Assembly (NCBI GenBank): GCA_001557505.1
Contig: LSAX01000002.1
Location: forward strand, 4,712,001-4,776,000
DNA: 64,000 nucleotides
DNA from: Reticulascus tulasneorum
Lineage: Eukaryota > Ascomycota > Sordariomycetes > Glomerellales > Reticulascaceae
Direction of reading: 5' to 3'
The position numbers were made by a program, and so were the translations under genes. Positions 1 through 14,600 of the stretch are shown piece by piece. The stretch's first letter is position 1; the number at the start of each line of letters is the position of its first letter. Under the pieces are notes generated by a model. The model worked only from the letters and a program-made list of their open reading frames with translations. It had not been told where the DNA came from and made no database searches.

Positions 1-3000
1 TTAGGTCCTTACTAGTTATGAAATATATAAAGTTCTTATGGTCTATATAGACCTTAACTTTATATTTAGTTCTTGAAAAGTAATATTTTTATTTTTTAAA
101 TATTTTAATAATTCTTATTAGTTTTTTATTATAGATTTAGTAATTAAGTTTTAATCTATTTAGTTTCTTCGAGAAAAAAGTTATTAAGTATAATACTCTA
201 TAATTATCTTTTTATAAAAGTTATCTTCTTAATATATAATTAGAGATATTTATTTTAACCTTAAAAGGTTTTTCTAGGTCTAAGATCATTAAGATTAGTT
301 TTTATATAATCTTCCTTTTTATATCTTAAAAAGCTTTTTCTATTTATAATGTCTATTTAAAGGTTTTATTATTCTTAATTAGCTTTATTAATAAGAGTAT
401 TTTCTAGTTATAAAATATGATAAACCTTTAATAGAAATTTATAAATCTTAAGAAGTCTTATATATTTTATATGTTCTACGGTATAAGCCACTTAGCTATT
501 ATTATGATTTTCTTTTTATTTATATTAATTTATCTTAGCATAATTATATAGCCTAAGAAGTTAACTTGTTTAAAGTAAAATATACTTTTCTTAGGTTTAA
601 TTAGTAGTTTAATGTTCTAGAGTTTTTAGAATATTTAATATATATGCTTTTTATATTTATCTAGCGTTTTAGAGAAGATTAAGATATTATCTAGGTAGAT
701 TATTATAAATTAGTTAAAATATTCTTTTAAGACTTAGTTAATTATAATCTAAAACGTAACTAACATATTAGTAAGTTTGAAAAGTATAATAAAATATTTA
801 AAATGTCTTTTTTTAGTCTAAAAGGTTATCTTCTATTTTTCGTCTTTTTTTATTTAGATTAAGTTATATACTTTTTTAAGATTAAATATTATAAAATACT
901 TAGCTTTAAAAAATAAGTCTCTAAGTTTTAAGATTAAAGATAATAAGTAATAATTTTTAATTATAATCTTATTTAGTTATTTATAATTAATATATAATCG
1001 TAATTTTCCGTTTTTCTTTAATATAAATAAGATAAGATATCTTATTAATAATATCAAAGATCTAATATAACTTTTCTTTAGGTTCTCGTCGAGGTAAACG
1101 TCTAACGTTTCTCGTTACGTAAGATTTAGTAAATATATTATATAAAATTTCAATTATATGTTTTCTCTTAGTTTGATTTTATAGTTATAAGGTCCATGTT
1201 CTAGCAGCTTTATATTAAGTTCTTCGTTAAATAGTTATTTATATTTACGATATTTAAGTGGAATTTATTCTAACTAGTTAACTATGGTTTAACATTCTAT
1301 CTTATATAATAACTTAGTAAGTATCTATTTTTAATATATTATCATTTTTATTTTAAGTATTATATTAAGTTTATATAATATTAAAAGTCTTAATTATTTA
1401 GAGGTTAAGCTATCTACTTACTAGATCGTTTTAGTAATCTAGTCAATTTAAAAGTTATTCTTTCTTAACTAAGTAATATTTAAAATTACTTAATGCTTTC
1501 TGATATCTATAATATTGAAGGTGATTATTTATTCTTAATTATAGTTAAATATTATAAGTTATATGGTTTCCTTAATAATATGATTTTTATTATATATAAA
1601 TAGTTCTCTTTCTATAATAGTTAATTTATATAAGCTTTTCTTAAGTTTCTAAGATAACTTTATATTATTAACTAATATAAAAGTAATATAGTTTCTTTAT
1701 ATACCGTTATTGATCATAGCTTATATAAATTAGCCCTTTATCTTTATCGGGATTCTTATATATATATAACTAACGTTTTCGTTATAGATTATATTAAGGT
1801 TTTTTTCTTTATATTTCTATTATTATATTATTATTATTATAGTGGTTCTTATTATTTAAACTAAATTGTATATAATTTATTCTCTTACGGATTATCTTTC
1901 TGTTTTCTCATCATAATATACTTTATAATACTTAGTATAATATTCATTTTACTTAATTTTTCCAAATAAGCATTTTACTAGAAAGTTAGGATATAATATA
2001 AATATTATATATCTTAGTTCTATATATCTTTCTATTAAGACCTAATAAAGTAATTTAGTTGTTAAATAAGGTCTATCGATTAGTTAGCTCTTTCTTCATC
2101 GAAGGTATTATCTATATTACTTTTTATTTAGTTTATATGTAATATAATTATCTTATAAGCAATTTACTTAGTGGATTTCGTCGTGTTAAAAGTAGTCTTT
2201 TATTATTTGTTTATCGTCTCCGAATATTATTTTAATATCTTTAGTCTAAGTATTAAGGTTTAATTATATATCATACCAGCTTACGCTTATTAAGGCTACT
2301 TTATTATAGATTTTTTTAGGTATTAGTTTTAATCTTTTGTTAAGTATTTTAACGATATACGTAAAGAGGTTTAGTCTAGTCTATCTTAAGAGAGACTTAT
2401 CTTTGTTAAAGATATCCTCATCGTTTAATAATTCTAATATTTCTTTGATATTAACTTTATAAACGACTTATCTAACTTATTATTTAATTATTTCTATTAT
2501 AACGTTTAATTGTTATAATATAAGTAATCGTTAGATCTATGGTCGTCTACGTTTTCTTTTTATTATTATTAAAGTTCTTTCTTTTTTATTAATCATATAG
2601 AACTTTTCTAAGTTAGTTAATAATATTTATATTTTATATATCTTTTTATTAAGTTAATCTCTTTTCTCGTATATTAATATAAATAAGATTTCCTTTATTC
2701 TCTGTTATATAGCTAGCTTAATGTTAATAAGTATGATTTCCTATTATATTTTTTATGTTATTTCTTTAATTTTTTCGAAATATTATTTTATAATAAGTTC
2801 TTAATGTTAAACTACCAACCATAAGTTTTCTTCTTTAGCATTAGTTATTATTAATTTTTTAGTTTCTCTTTTAGTAGTTTATATTAAGATGTTTATTTTT
2901 AAGTCTAAGTTATTATTATTATTATCTAAAAGCGGTTTGAAGTAGTTAATAAAGTTATTTAATAATATCTAAAAGCTTAATATTATTTATTTAATTAAGG

Positions 3001-5084
3001 TCTAATCTTCTATAATCTCTAAGGTCTATTTGTTATCGTTTATTAATCTTTTGTTAATATAGAAGAATATATATTAAGTAATATTATAATATTTGTAAGC
3101 TAATTTTAAAAGTTATTTTAGGTTAACATGTTAATATTATCTATAATATTTATATCTATCGTTAGATTTTATATTATTATTTTTAAATCTCTTTATTATT
3201 ATAAATTACTTAATTTTTATAAACATAGCATTTTACCTTTTAAAAGTAGGTACTTTGATTAGGTTTAAGGTGTTTGCTCTATGTTTCTTTAGGTTATATT
3301 ATATATAAGGTCTAAGGTAATATCTTACGTTTTCTTTATCTAATTTGTATATAAAGTAATTATCGTTATAATATCTAAACTAATATATTAATAAATATTA
3401 TATTATGTTTATTATTTATTAATTAGCCTTATTATGTTTTAAGATATTAACTTATTATTCGTTAATAAGTCTTTAGTTAGTTTTCTTAAGATATTATTAG
3501 GCTATATAGCTAGTTTACTTATATAAAAAACATTTACCATTTTTAAGGTCTTTTTAATTACCTTTTGTCTTGTAAGCGTGGTTAATAAAGTCTTAGATTA
3601 ACTTTTTTCTTTAGAATATATTAAATTCTATTAGGCCGTTATAATATTTATAAGTAGTATTTTATTAGTATACCTTTTTCTAATTATTATATTATTTTCC
3701 GAAATTAGTATAATAAGTATTAAGTATTATAGTATATTATTTCTTTATTTATCGTTTATACTAACAGTTATTAATATATACTACTATTTTAATATACTTG
3801 GTTAAACGCTTAAGTTAATCCTCTCTAACTAAGTCATCTTTAACTATATCCTTAAGCTTGTTATAAAATTATATTATAAACGTAAATTCTCTCTAACTAA
3901 CTCTTAAAGCTATTTATCAAAATACTAAAATATAGTTAGCCGCTAACCTTTTCTAAATTAAATATATTAATTATTTCTTGTTTACCTTTTCTTTATCTAG
4001 GCTGCTAAATACTTTATATAATACTTTTTTAAATTTTATAAATATAAAGAATATTTTTACGATCTTCGTCTTAGTTTTATCTTCTTTCTTAAAATACTCT
4101 TAAAGGTAAGATTTAAATTAGATTATAATATCTCTTATTAAAAATAATATAACTATTTTAACTTAATCTTTTAAGAATCTAAATTTATGTTAATATATAT
4201 CTTAATAAAACCTAAGTTAGGTTATAAAAGCTTAAAGCTCTTTAGACTATCTTAAGAATTTCTATGGTAAAAAGATCTTTATTTTATTTTTACTAATCTA
4301 TATATAAAGGACTTCGTTTTCCTTCTTAAGTTCTTAAAATATTATTATAAGATATTCTAAACTAACTTTTCTTTTAGAGGTACTTAATATTATATTTATT
4401 TAGAAGTAAAGATATTATTCGTTAATAATAAATAATTTACTAAATAAGAATAATCAAAATATTATGATTATATTAGGGTTAATTATAATACTAATCTTAA
4501 TAATAATTATTAAGGTTTATATTATTAAGTAAGTTAGATAATATTAGTAAATAATATTATAGAAAAGGCTTTAATCTAAATTTAATATTATAAAGTATAT
4601 TATATAAGATTAATAATTAAGGTTTAAAACTTAATAAAGTTAAAAACTTAGATTAATTATTAAAATATAATTAAGAACTATCTAATTATAAAAAAGACTA
4701 TTCTTATATAGAAATATAAGTTTCTTAGATCGTAGTCTTCTTAAATCATTATAATCTTAGATCATTATAATCTTAGATCATTATAATCTTATTAACCTCC
4801 AATCTATTTATATTATATACTTATTTATAAGTTCTATTCTTCTAATAGCCTTTAGCCGTTATCGTCTTTTTACTAGTAATATAATATCGTTAGTAAAGGT
4901 CCGTAGGTGATCTTTACGTATTAATATCTTATCCCCGTTATAAATAAGCTAAGCGTTATATTGTATATTCATTTAGTAATATTTAATATGATATATATAC
5001 CTTTGATCTTAGGTGTTATTATATAAGTATATTCTACCGTCTATGACCGCCTGCTAGAGAGGTTACGTATTATAGCTATGATAT
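1..5084 (-). mobile_element. Ty3/Gypsy copy A, minus strand, truncated by window edge
   Basis: This degenerate copy reads on the minus strand. Its LTR lies at the high-coordinate end (about 4,588-5,084), followed downward by leader, gag region, protease/RT and RNase H regions. Position 1 corresponds to the RNase H region of copy C near 13,530, so the 3' part lies outside the window. It aligns base by base with copy C (11.1-18.6 kb), and in reverse complement with copy B, apart from many transition differences. No coding capacity remains. Confidence 0.85.
4588..5084 (-). repeat. 5' LTR of Gypsy copy A
   Basis: About 500 bp repeated at 11,115-11,631 and 18,117-18,630, and in reverse complement at 10,501-10,990. 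It contains three tandem 16-bp units (core gatcattataatctta, about 4,736-4,790). Boundaries are estimated from where the copies stop matching. The usual TG...CA termini are not readable, presumably because of the mutation load. Confidence 0.75.
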
Positions 5085-8000
5085 TAACCTAAAATAACTT
5101 TTAAAGTTAATTTACAAATATTATAATATTACTTAATATATATTCTTCTATATTAATAAAAGATTAATAAATAATAATAAATAAACCTTAAAGATTACAG
5201 AAGACTAGACCTTAATTAAATAAACAATATTAAGCTTTTAAATATTATTAAATAACTTTATTAATTATTTTAAACTACTTTTAGATAATAACAATGATAA
5301 CTTAGACTTAGAAATAAACATCTTAATATAAACTATTAAAAGAAAAACTAAAAAATTAATAATAATTAACGTTAAAGAAGAAGATTTATGGTTAATGGTT
5401 TAATATTAAGAACTTATTATAAAATAATATTTCAAGAAAATTAAAGAAATAATATAAAAAATATAATAAGAAATCATATTTATTAATATTAAATTAGCTA
5501 TATAATAAAGAATAAAAGAAATCCCATTTATATTAATATATAAAAAAAAAGATTAACTTAATAAAAAGATATATAAGGTATAAATATTATTAACCAACCT
5601 AAAGAAATTCTACATGATTAATAAAAAGGAAAAAACCTTAGTAATAATAGAAAAAGAACGTAGACGACCATAGATCTAATAACTATCTATATTATAACAA
5701 CTAAACGTTATAATAGAAATAATTAAATAATAGGTTAGATAAGTTATCTACGAAGTTAATATCGAAGAAATATTAAAATCATTAGATAACAAAGATATCT
5801 TTAATAAAGATAAGTCCTTTTTAAGATAAATTAGATTAAACCTTTTCACGTATATCGTTAAAATGTTTAACAAAAAATTAAAATTAATACTTAAAAGAAT
5901 TTATAACAAAGTAGCCTTAATAAACATAAGTTAATATGATATATAATTAAATCTTAATATTTAGATTAAAGATATTAAAATAATGTTTAAAGATGATAAA
6001 CGAATAATAAAAGATTATCTCTAATATAATAAAATCTATTAGGTAGATTGTTTATAAGATAATTATATTATATATAAATTAAATAAAAGATAATATAAAT
6101 AATACCTTCAACGTAGAAAGAGCTAACTAATTAATAAGCCTTACTTAATAATTAAATTACCTTATTAGGTCTTAATAGAAAGATATATAAAACTAAGATA
6201 TATAATGTTTATACTATATCTTAACTTTCTAGTAAAATATTTATTTAGAAAAATCAAGTAGAACAAATATTATATTAAATATTATAAAGTATATTACGAC
6301 GAAAAAGCGGAAAAATAATCTATAAGAGAATAAATTATATACGACCTAGTTTAAATAATAAGAACCACTATAATAATAATAATATAATAATAGAAATATA
6401 AAGAAAAAAACCTTAATATAATCTATAACGAAAACGTTAGTTATATATATATAAAAATCTTAATAAAGATAAAAAGCTAGTTTATATAAGTTATGATTAA
6501 TAATAGTATATAAAGGAACTATATTACTCTTATGTTAGTTAATAATATAAAGTTATCTTAGAAACTTAAGAAAAGCTTATATAAATTAACTATTATAGAA
6601 AGAGAACTATTTATATATAATAAAGGTCATATTACTAAAAAAACTATATAACTTATAATATTTAACTATAGTTAAGAGTAAATAATTATTTTCAATATTA
6701 TAAATATTAAAAAACACTAAGTAATTTTAGATATTACCTAGTTAAAAAAGAATAACCTTTAGATTAACTAGATTACCAGAACGATCTAATAGGTAAATAG
6801 TTTAACCTCTAGGTAGTTAAGACCTTTAACATTATATAAGCTTAACATAATATCTAAGATAAAAATGATAATATATTAAAAATAAATACTTACTAAGTCG
6901 TTATATAAGATAAAATATTAAATTATAATTAACTAGTTAAAATAGATTTTATTTAAATATTATAAATATAAATAACTATTTAGCAAAAAACTTAATATAA
7001 GGCTATTAAAATATAAACCTTATAACTATAAAATCAAACTAAAAGAAAGTATATAACTAAAATTTTATATAATATACTTATTAAATCTTATATAATAAAA
7101 AACGTTAAATGTTTATCTTAATAAAAACCTAAAGAAAAGTTATATTAAGTTCTTAATATTATTAATAAGATATCTTATTCTATTTATATTAAAAAAGAAT
7201 AGAAAATTATAATTATATATTAATTATAAATAATTAAATAAGATTATAATCAAAAATTATTACTTATTACCTTTAATCTTAGAACTTAGAGATCTACTTT
7301 TTAAAATTAAGTATTTTATAATATTTAACCTTAAAAGAATATATAACTTAATCTAGATAAAAGAAAGTAAAAAATAGAAAATAACCTTTTAGACTAGAAG
7401 AAGACATTTTAAATACTTTATCATACTTTTTAGATTTATTAATATATTAACTATATTTTAGATTATAATTAATTAAGTCTTAAAAAAATACCTTAACTAA
7501 TTTATAATAGTTTACCTAGATAATATCTTAATCTTCTCTAAAACATTAGATAAATATAAAAAGTATATATACTAAATATTTTAAAAACTTTAGAATGTTA
7601 AATTATTAATTAAACCTAAAAAGAGTATATTCTATTTTAAATAAGTTAACTTCTTAGGCTATATAATTACGTTAAGATAAATTAATATAAATAAAAAGAA
7701 AATTATAGTAATAGCTAAGTGGCCTACACCGTAAAACGTACGAGATATATAAAACTTCTTAAGATTTATAAACTTTTACTAAAGGTTTATTATATCTTAT
7801 AGCTAGAAAGCATTCTTATTAACAAAGCTAACTAAGAACGATAAAATCTTTAAATAGATATTATAAACAGAAAAGGCTTTTTAAGATATAAAAAAGAAAA
7901 TTATATAAGAATTAATCTTAACGATCTTAGACCTAAAGAAACCTTTTAAGGTTAAAATAAATATTTCTAACTATATATTAAGAAGATAGTTCTTATAGAA

Positions 8001-10990
8001 AGATGATTATAGAATATTATATTTAATAACTTTTTTCTCGAAGAAACTAAATAGATTAGAACTTAACTACTAAATCCATGATAAAGAACTAATAAGAATT
8101 ATCAAAATATTTAAAAAGTAGAAATATTACTTTTCAAGAACTAAGTATAAAGTTAAAGTTTATATAAACCATAAAAACCTTATATATTTTATAATTAATA
8201 AAAACCTAAATAAACAATAGATTTAATAATTAGAATTTCTCTAAGAATTCAACTTTGAAATTATATATAAAAAAAGATCTAAAAATAGTCAAATAGATAT
8301 ATTTAGCTAAAGGACTAATCATAAAGAAAACGTCTTTAAAGATATAAACATTATCTTTAGATGAAACTTAAATAACGTTTTGATATTAAATAAGAAAAAC
8401 CTTAACGTTATATTAAAATAATAATTAACAAAAGAAACTTAAATTAACAAATAGTTAATTAAAGAAATATATAAAGTACTTATTTATAAACATTAAGAAA
8501 TAAGTAAAACCTATTAAAAACTTAAGTAATATTATAATTATATTAGAACTAAGGACGAAGTCTAGGTAATAATTAAGAATTATATAACTTACACAAAGAA
8601 TAAAATATTATAATATAAACTATATAAAGAATTATAATTACTCTAACTAGCTAATAAAATATAAGAATTAATATTTATAAACTTTATAATTAAGTTACCA
8701 AAGTCTAAAGAACTATTTACAAATATAAAATATAATAATATATTAATAATAATTAACCAACTTACTAAATATATATACTTTAAATTATATAAAAAAATAA
8801 ATAATATAAAAAAACTTATATATACTTTTATTAAGGTTATCTTCGTATAGCATAAATTGCCCGCAGAATTAATAACAGATAAAGATAAGCTTTTTATATC
8901 TAAATTTTAATAATCTTTGATAAGATAATTAGAGGTGAAATATAAACTTTTTATAAGTTTTTACCTTTAAATAGATAATTAAATAGAAAAGATAAACTAA
9001 ACGTTAGAATAATATCTACGTTATTATATTAATTATAGATAAGATAATTAGGTTGAACTATTATTATTAACATAGTTCGTTTATAATAACATAACTATGG
9101 AAATAACTAAGGTTTCCTTATTTTATATTAATTATGGTTTTAAACTAATAACTTATAGAGAACTAAGGGAAAGCTTTATAATATTTAAAATAACCGTTTA
9201 TATAGAAATATTATGATTATTATAATTATCTTTTTAAGAAGATCTAAAATTAATAACTATAAGAATATTAAAATATATTAATATTAAAAAGTTAAAAAGA
9301 TTAACCTTTAAAGAAAGATATAACGTCTACCTTATATAACAAAATATCAAAACTATTAAACTAAACGATAAATTAGATTACAAACTTATTAAATTATTTA
9401 AAATCAAAAAGAAAATTTCAAAAGTTAATTATAAATTGAAATTACCTAATACTATAAGGATATACTTAATATTTCATATATTATTATTAAAACTAACATT
9501 AGATAATATAGAACCTTAGAACACCATCATAATTAACATTAATAACTAAGATTATAAAGTAAAATAAATTTTAGATTTATAATATAATAATAAAAGTACT
9601 TTTAAATATCTTATTAAATAGAAAAATTATAGATATTTGGAAAACATATAAGAATTATTTAAGAATTTACAAAATTACTAAGATTTAATACGATAATTTT
9701 ATCTATAACACCTAGATCGACCAAAAGACCTAGATCTATAAAACCATTATTTAAACTAAAAATACCTTAGTTTATATTACCTAATAAACCTAACGACTAA
9801 AAAGACGTTATATTATATTATTTAATAATATCTAACATAGAAAGTTAAACTAGGTCAGACGACCTAATAATATTAAGAATAACAATAAGACCGTCTTCTT
9901 AATCTATCTTAGATAAACCTTAAGATATTTCAGACATAATCTGATTATAAAAAGAAGCTTTCGTCTTTTAAATATAGATAAGACAATTAACTATAATAAA
10001 AAGTTACGATTGAAGATTATTAAGTTAAACTTAAAGATTAGATAAAGCCCTTTCAGCCTCTTACTCTTTAACATTTAATTTCTAATAATAATCAAGTAGA
10101 TAACTAATTATATAAAGATTAATAAAAAGAAAAACCTAAAAAGGAAAAACCTAAGATATATGCGAAGAAGAGATTAAGACTTTATTATAAATATAACCAC
10201 GTTATATATATTCAACATAATAAGACTTCTCTTTTATCATATAATATTAAAACCTTAAGCCTTATTTATAATAGAAAGTATAAAGTATATCTAGAAAATC
10301 GTTAAAGAACAAAATAGACTTAAAGAGGAGTTAACGTTTATAAACTTTATATAAAAAAACTTTTAAAATATAACCTAATATAATATTAATATATAATAAG
10401 AATAAATAAGAATATAAAACTTAACGAAAGATAAAATATAAAGATATAACCTATTTATATAATTAATAAAACCTTTAAGATGAAGACTTTAGAAAAAGGA
10501 TATAATATTATAATTATAATATATAACCTCTTTAGTAAGCAGTTATAGATAATAGAATATACTTATATAATAATACCTAAGATCGAAGGTATATATATTA
10601 TACTAAATATTATTAAATAAATATATAATATAACGTTTAACTTATTTATAATAAAGATAAAATATTAATATATAAAGATTACCTATAGACCTTTATTAAC
10701 AATATTATATTACTAACGAAAAGATGATAACGGTTAAAGGTTATTAGAAGAATAAGACCTATAAGTAAGTATATAATAAGATAGATTATTTATTTATAAA
10801 AAGATTATAATGATCTTAAGATTATAGTAATCTAAGATGTTATAATGATCTAAGGATTTTATATTTTTATATAAGAATAATCTTTTTTATAATTAGATAA
10901 TTCTTAATTATACTTTAGTAATTAATCTAAGTCTTTAGCTTCTTTAAGCTTTAAACCTTAATTATTAATCTTATATAACGTATTTTATAA
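5085..10990 (+). mobile_element. Ty3/Gypsy chromovirus copy B, plus strand, 5'-truncated
   Basis: The copy begins inside the gag region (its start matches copy A near 3,170 in reverse complement) and directly abuts the LTR of copy A, so the 5' LTR and leader are missing. Decayed pol motifs can be read in order. The reverse-transcriptase segment corresponding to YLVMPFGLTNAPATF is near 7,415-7,465. The catalytic YLDD motif at 7,513-7,524 now reads YLDN. An integrase segment like VIVDRLTKYVHF is at 8,744-8,778 and another (WHKLPAELITDRDKLF-like) at about 8,836-8,890. A chromodomain-like tail at about 9,570-9,680 has its Trp and Arg codons turned into stops. A polypurine tract (agaaaaagga, 10,491-10,500) precedes the 3' LTR. 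The chromodomain places it among chromoviruses. Confidence 0.85.
10501..10990 (+). repeat. LTR at the 3' end of Gypsy copy B
   Basis: Reverse complement of the LTRs of copies A and C, starting immediately after the polypurine tract at 10,491-10,500. The first base is expected to be TG but reads TA, consistent with a G-to-A change. Confidence 0.75.
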
Positions 10991-11114
10991 TATTAAGTTT
11001 AACAAAAGCTTTTTCTATAATATTATTTATTAATATTACCTAACTTACTTAATAATATAAACCTTAATAGTTGTTGTTAAGATTAGTATTATAACTAACC
11101 CTAACACGATCATG
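10991..11114 (+). repeat. Orphan Gypsy leader fragment between two LTRs
   Basis: About 124 bp directly after the LTR of copy B matches the leader that follows the 5' LTR inside copies A (reverse complement of about 4,450-4,588) and C (about 17,990-18,117). An LTR followed by leader is the structure of a 5' end, so this is probably the stump of a further plus-strand copy that shared this LTR with B. Copy C begins immediately after it. Confidence 0.6.
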
Positions 11115-11631
11115 ATATAAAGTATGTTATATAAGATTAATAATCAAAGTTTAAAGCTTAAAGAAGTTAAAAATTTAAATTGATTATTAAAATATAATTA
11201 AGAACTATCTAACTATAGAAAAGATTATTCTTATATAAAAATATAAGTTTCTTAGATCATAGTCTTCTTAGATTATCATGATCTTAGATTACTATGATCT
11301 TAGATTACCATGATTTTAGATTACTATGATCTTATTAGCCTTTAATCTATTTATATTATATACTTATTTATAAGTTTTATTTTTCTAATAGTTTTTAGCC
11401 GTTATCGTCTTTTCGTTGGTAATATAACGTCGTTGGCGAAGGTCCGCGGGTGATCTTTATATACTAACGTCTTATCCTTATTATAAATAAGTTAAATATT
11501 ATATTATATATTTATTTAGTAATATTTAGTATAATATGTATATCTCTGATTTTAAATATTATTACGTAAACGTATTCTACTATATATAATCGTTTGCTAA
11601 AGAGGTTATATATTATAATTATAATATTATA
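11115..11631 (-). repeat. 3' LTR of Gypsy copy C
   Basis: Matches the LTR at 18,117-18,630 over its length. It contains about four tandem 16-bp units at roughly 11,262-11,335. The inner boundary is set by the complement of the polypurine tract at 11,632; the outer one by loss of similarity to the other LTRs. Confidence 0.75.
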
Positions 11632-14600
11632 TCCTTTTTCTAAGATTTTCATCTTAAAGGCCTTATTAGTTATATAAGTAGGTTATACCTCTATATTTCA
11701 TCTTTTGTTAAGTTCTATGTTCTTATTTATTTTTATTATATATTAATATTATGTTAGGCTGTATCTTAAAAGCTTTTTTACGTAAAGTTTATAAACGTTA
11801 ATTCCTCTTTAAGTCTATTTCGTTTTTTAACGATTTTCTAGATATATTTTATATTTTCTATTATAAACGAGGCTTAAGGTTTTAATATTATATAATAGAG
11901 GGGAAGTCTTATTATGTTAAGTATATATAACGTGGTCGTGTTTGTGATAAAATCTTAATCTTTTTTTTATATATATCTTAGGTTTTTCTTTTTTAGGTTT
12001 TTTTTTTATTAATCTTTATATAATTAGTTATCTATTTGATTGTTATTAGAAATTAAACGTTGAAGAGTAAGAGGCCGAAAAGGCCTTATCTGATCTTTAA
12101 GTTTAATTTAATAATCTTTAATTATAACTTTTTATTATGGTTAATTATCTTGCTTATATTTAAAAGACGAAAACCTTTTTTTATGATTAGATTATATCTA
12201 AGATATCTTAAGGTTTATCTAAAATAGATTAGAAAGATAGTCTTATTGTTATTCTTAACGTTATTAGGTTATCTAACTTAGTTTAGCTTCTTACGTTAGA
12301 TATTATTAAATAATATAATATAACGTTTTTTTAGTTATTAGGTTTATTAGGTAACGTGGATTAAGGTGTTTTTAGCTTAGGTAATAGTTTTGATATTTTG
12401 TTATATAAAGTAGATATTATGTTTTTCCTTAAAGGTTAGTTTTTTTAACCTTTTAATATTAATATATTTTAATATCTTTATGGTTATTAGTTTTAGATCT
12501 TCCTGAAAAGATAATTATAATGATTATAATATTTTTATATAGACGGTTATTTTAGGTACCATAAGGTTTTCCTTTAGTTCTTTATAAATTATTAGTTTAA
12601 AATTATAATTAGCATAGAATAAAGAAACCTTAATTATTTTTATAGTTATATTATTATAAACGAACTATATTAGTAATAATAATTTAACCTAATTATCTTA
12701 TTTATAATTAACATAATAACGTAGATATTATTCTAATATCTAGTTCGTTCTTTTTATTTAATTATTTATCTAAGGGTAAAAACTTATAAAGAGTTTATAT
12801 TTTACTCTTAGTTATCTTATTAAGGATTATTAAAATTTAGACGTAAAAAGTTTATCTTTATCTATTATTAATTTTACAAATAATCTATATTATATAAGGA
12901 TAACCTTAATAAAAGTATATATAAGTTCTTCTATATTATTTACTTCTTTATATAATTTGAAATATATATATTTAATAAGTTAGTTAATTATTATTAATAT
13001 ATTATCATATTTTATATTTATAAATAATTCTTTAAACTTTAGTAATTTAACTATAAAGTCTATAGATACTGATTTTTATATTTTGCTAACTAGTTAAAAT
13101 AGTTATAATTCTCTATATAGTTTATATCACAACGTCTTATTCTTTATGTAAATTACATAATTCTTAATTATTACCCAGACTTTATCTTTAGTTCTAATAT
13201 AATTATAATATTACTTAAGTTTTTAATAAGTTTTATTTACTTTTTAATGTTTATAAATAAGTATTTTATATACTTCTTTAATTAGCTATTTATTAGTTTG
13301 AGTTTCTTTCGTTAATTATTATTTTAACATAATATTAAGATTTTTCTTGTTTAATATTAAAATGTTGTTTAAGTTTTATTTAAAGATAACGTTTATATCT
13401 TTAAGGACATTTTCTTCGTAATTAGTCTTTCAGCTAAATACGTCTGCTTAACCGTTTTTAGATCTTTTTTTATATATAATTTTAAAGTTAAATTCTTAAA
13501 AGAATTTTAACTATTAAATTTATTATTTATTTAAATCTTTATTAATTATAAAGTATATAAGGTTCTTATAATTTATATAGACTTTAACTTTATATTTAGT
13601 CTCTAAAAGGTAATATTTTTATTTTTTAAATATTTTGATAATTCTTATTAGTTTTTTATTATAAATTTAGTAATTAAGTTCTAGTTTATTTAGTTTCTTT
13701 AAAAAGAAAGCTATTAGGTATAATATTCTATAATCATCTTTCTATAAAAGTTATCTTTTTAATATGTAGTTAGAGATATCTATTTTAACTTTAAAAGGTT
13801 TTTCTAAGTTTAAGATCGTTAAGATTAGTTTTTATATAATCTTCTTTTTTATATCTTAAAAAGCTTTTTCTATTTATAATATCTATTTAAAAGTTTTATT
13901 ATTCTTAATTAGTTTTATTAATAAAAATGTTTTCTAATTATAAAATATAATAAACTTTTGGTAAAAGTTTATAAATCTTAAAAAGCCTTATATATCTTAT
14001 ACGTTTTACGGTATAAGCCATTTAACTATTATTACGATTTTCTTTTTATCTATATTAATTTATCTTAACGTAATTATATAGCTTAAGAAGTTAACTTACT
14101 TAAAGTAAAATATATTCTTTTTAAGTTTAATTAATAATTTAACATTCTAAAGTTTCTAAAATACTTAATATATATATTTTTTATATTTATCTAACGTTTT
14201 AGAGAAGATTAAGATATTATCTAAGTAAATTATTATAAACTAATTAAGGTATTTTTTTAAAACTTAATTAATTATAATTTAAAATATAGTTAACGTATTA
14301 ATAAGTCTAAAAGGTATAATAAGGTATTCGAAATATCTTTTTTTAATCTAAAAAGTTATCTTTTATTTTTTACTTTCTTTTATTTAGATTAAGTTATATA
14401 CTCTTTTAAGGTTAAATATTATAAAATATTTAGCTTTAAAAAGTAAGTCTCTAAGTTCTAAGATTAAAAATAATAGATAATAATTTTTTATTATGATTTT
14501 ATTTAGTTATTAATAATTAATATATAATTATAATTTTCCGTTTTTCTTTAATACGAATAAGATAAGATATCTTATTAACGATATTAAAGATCTAATATAT

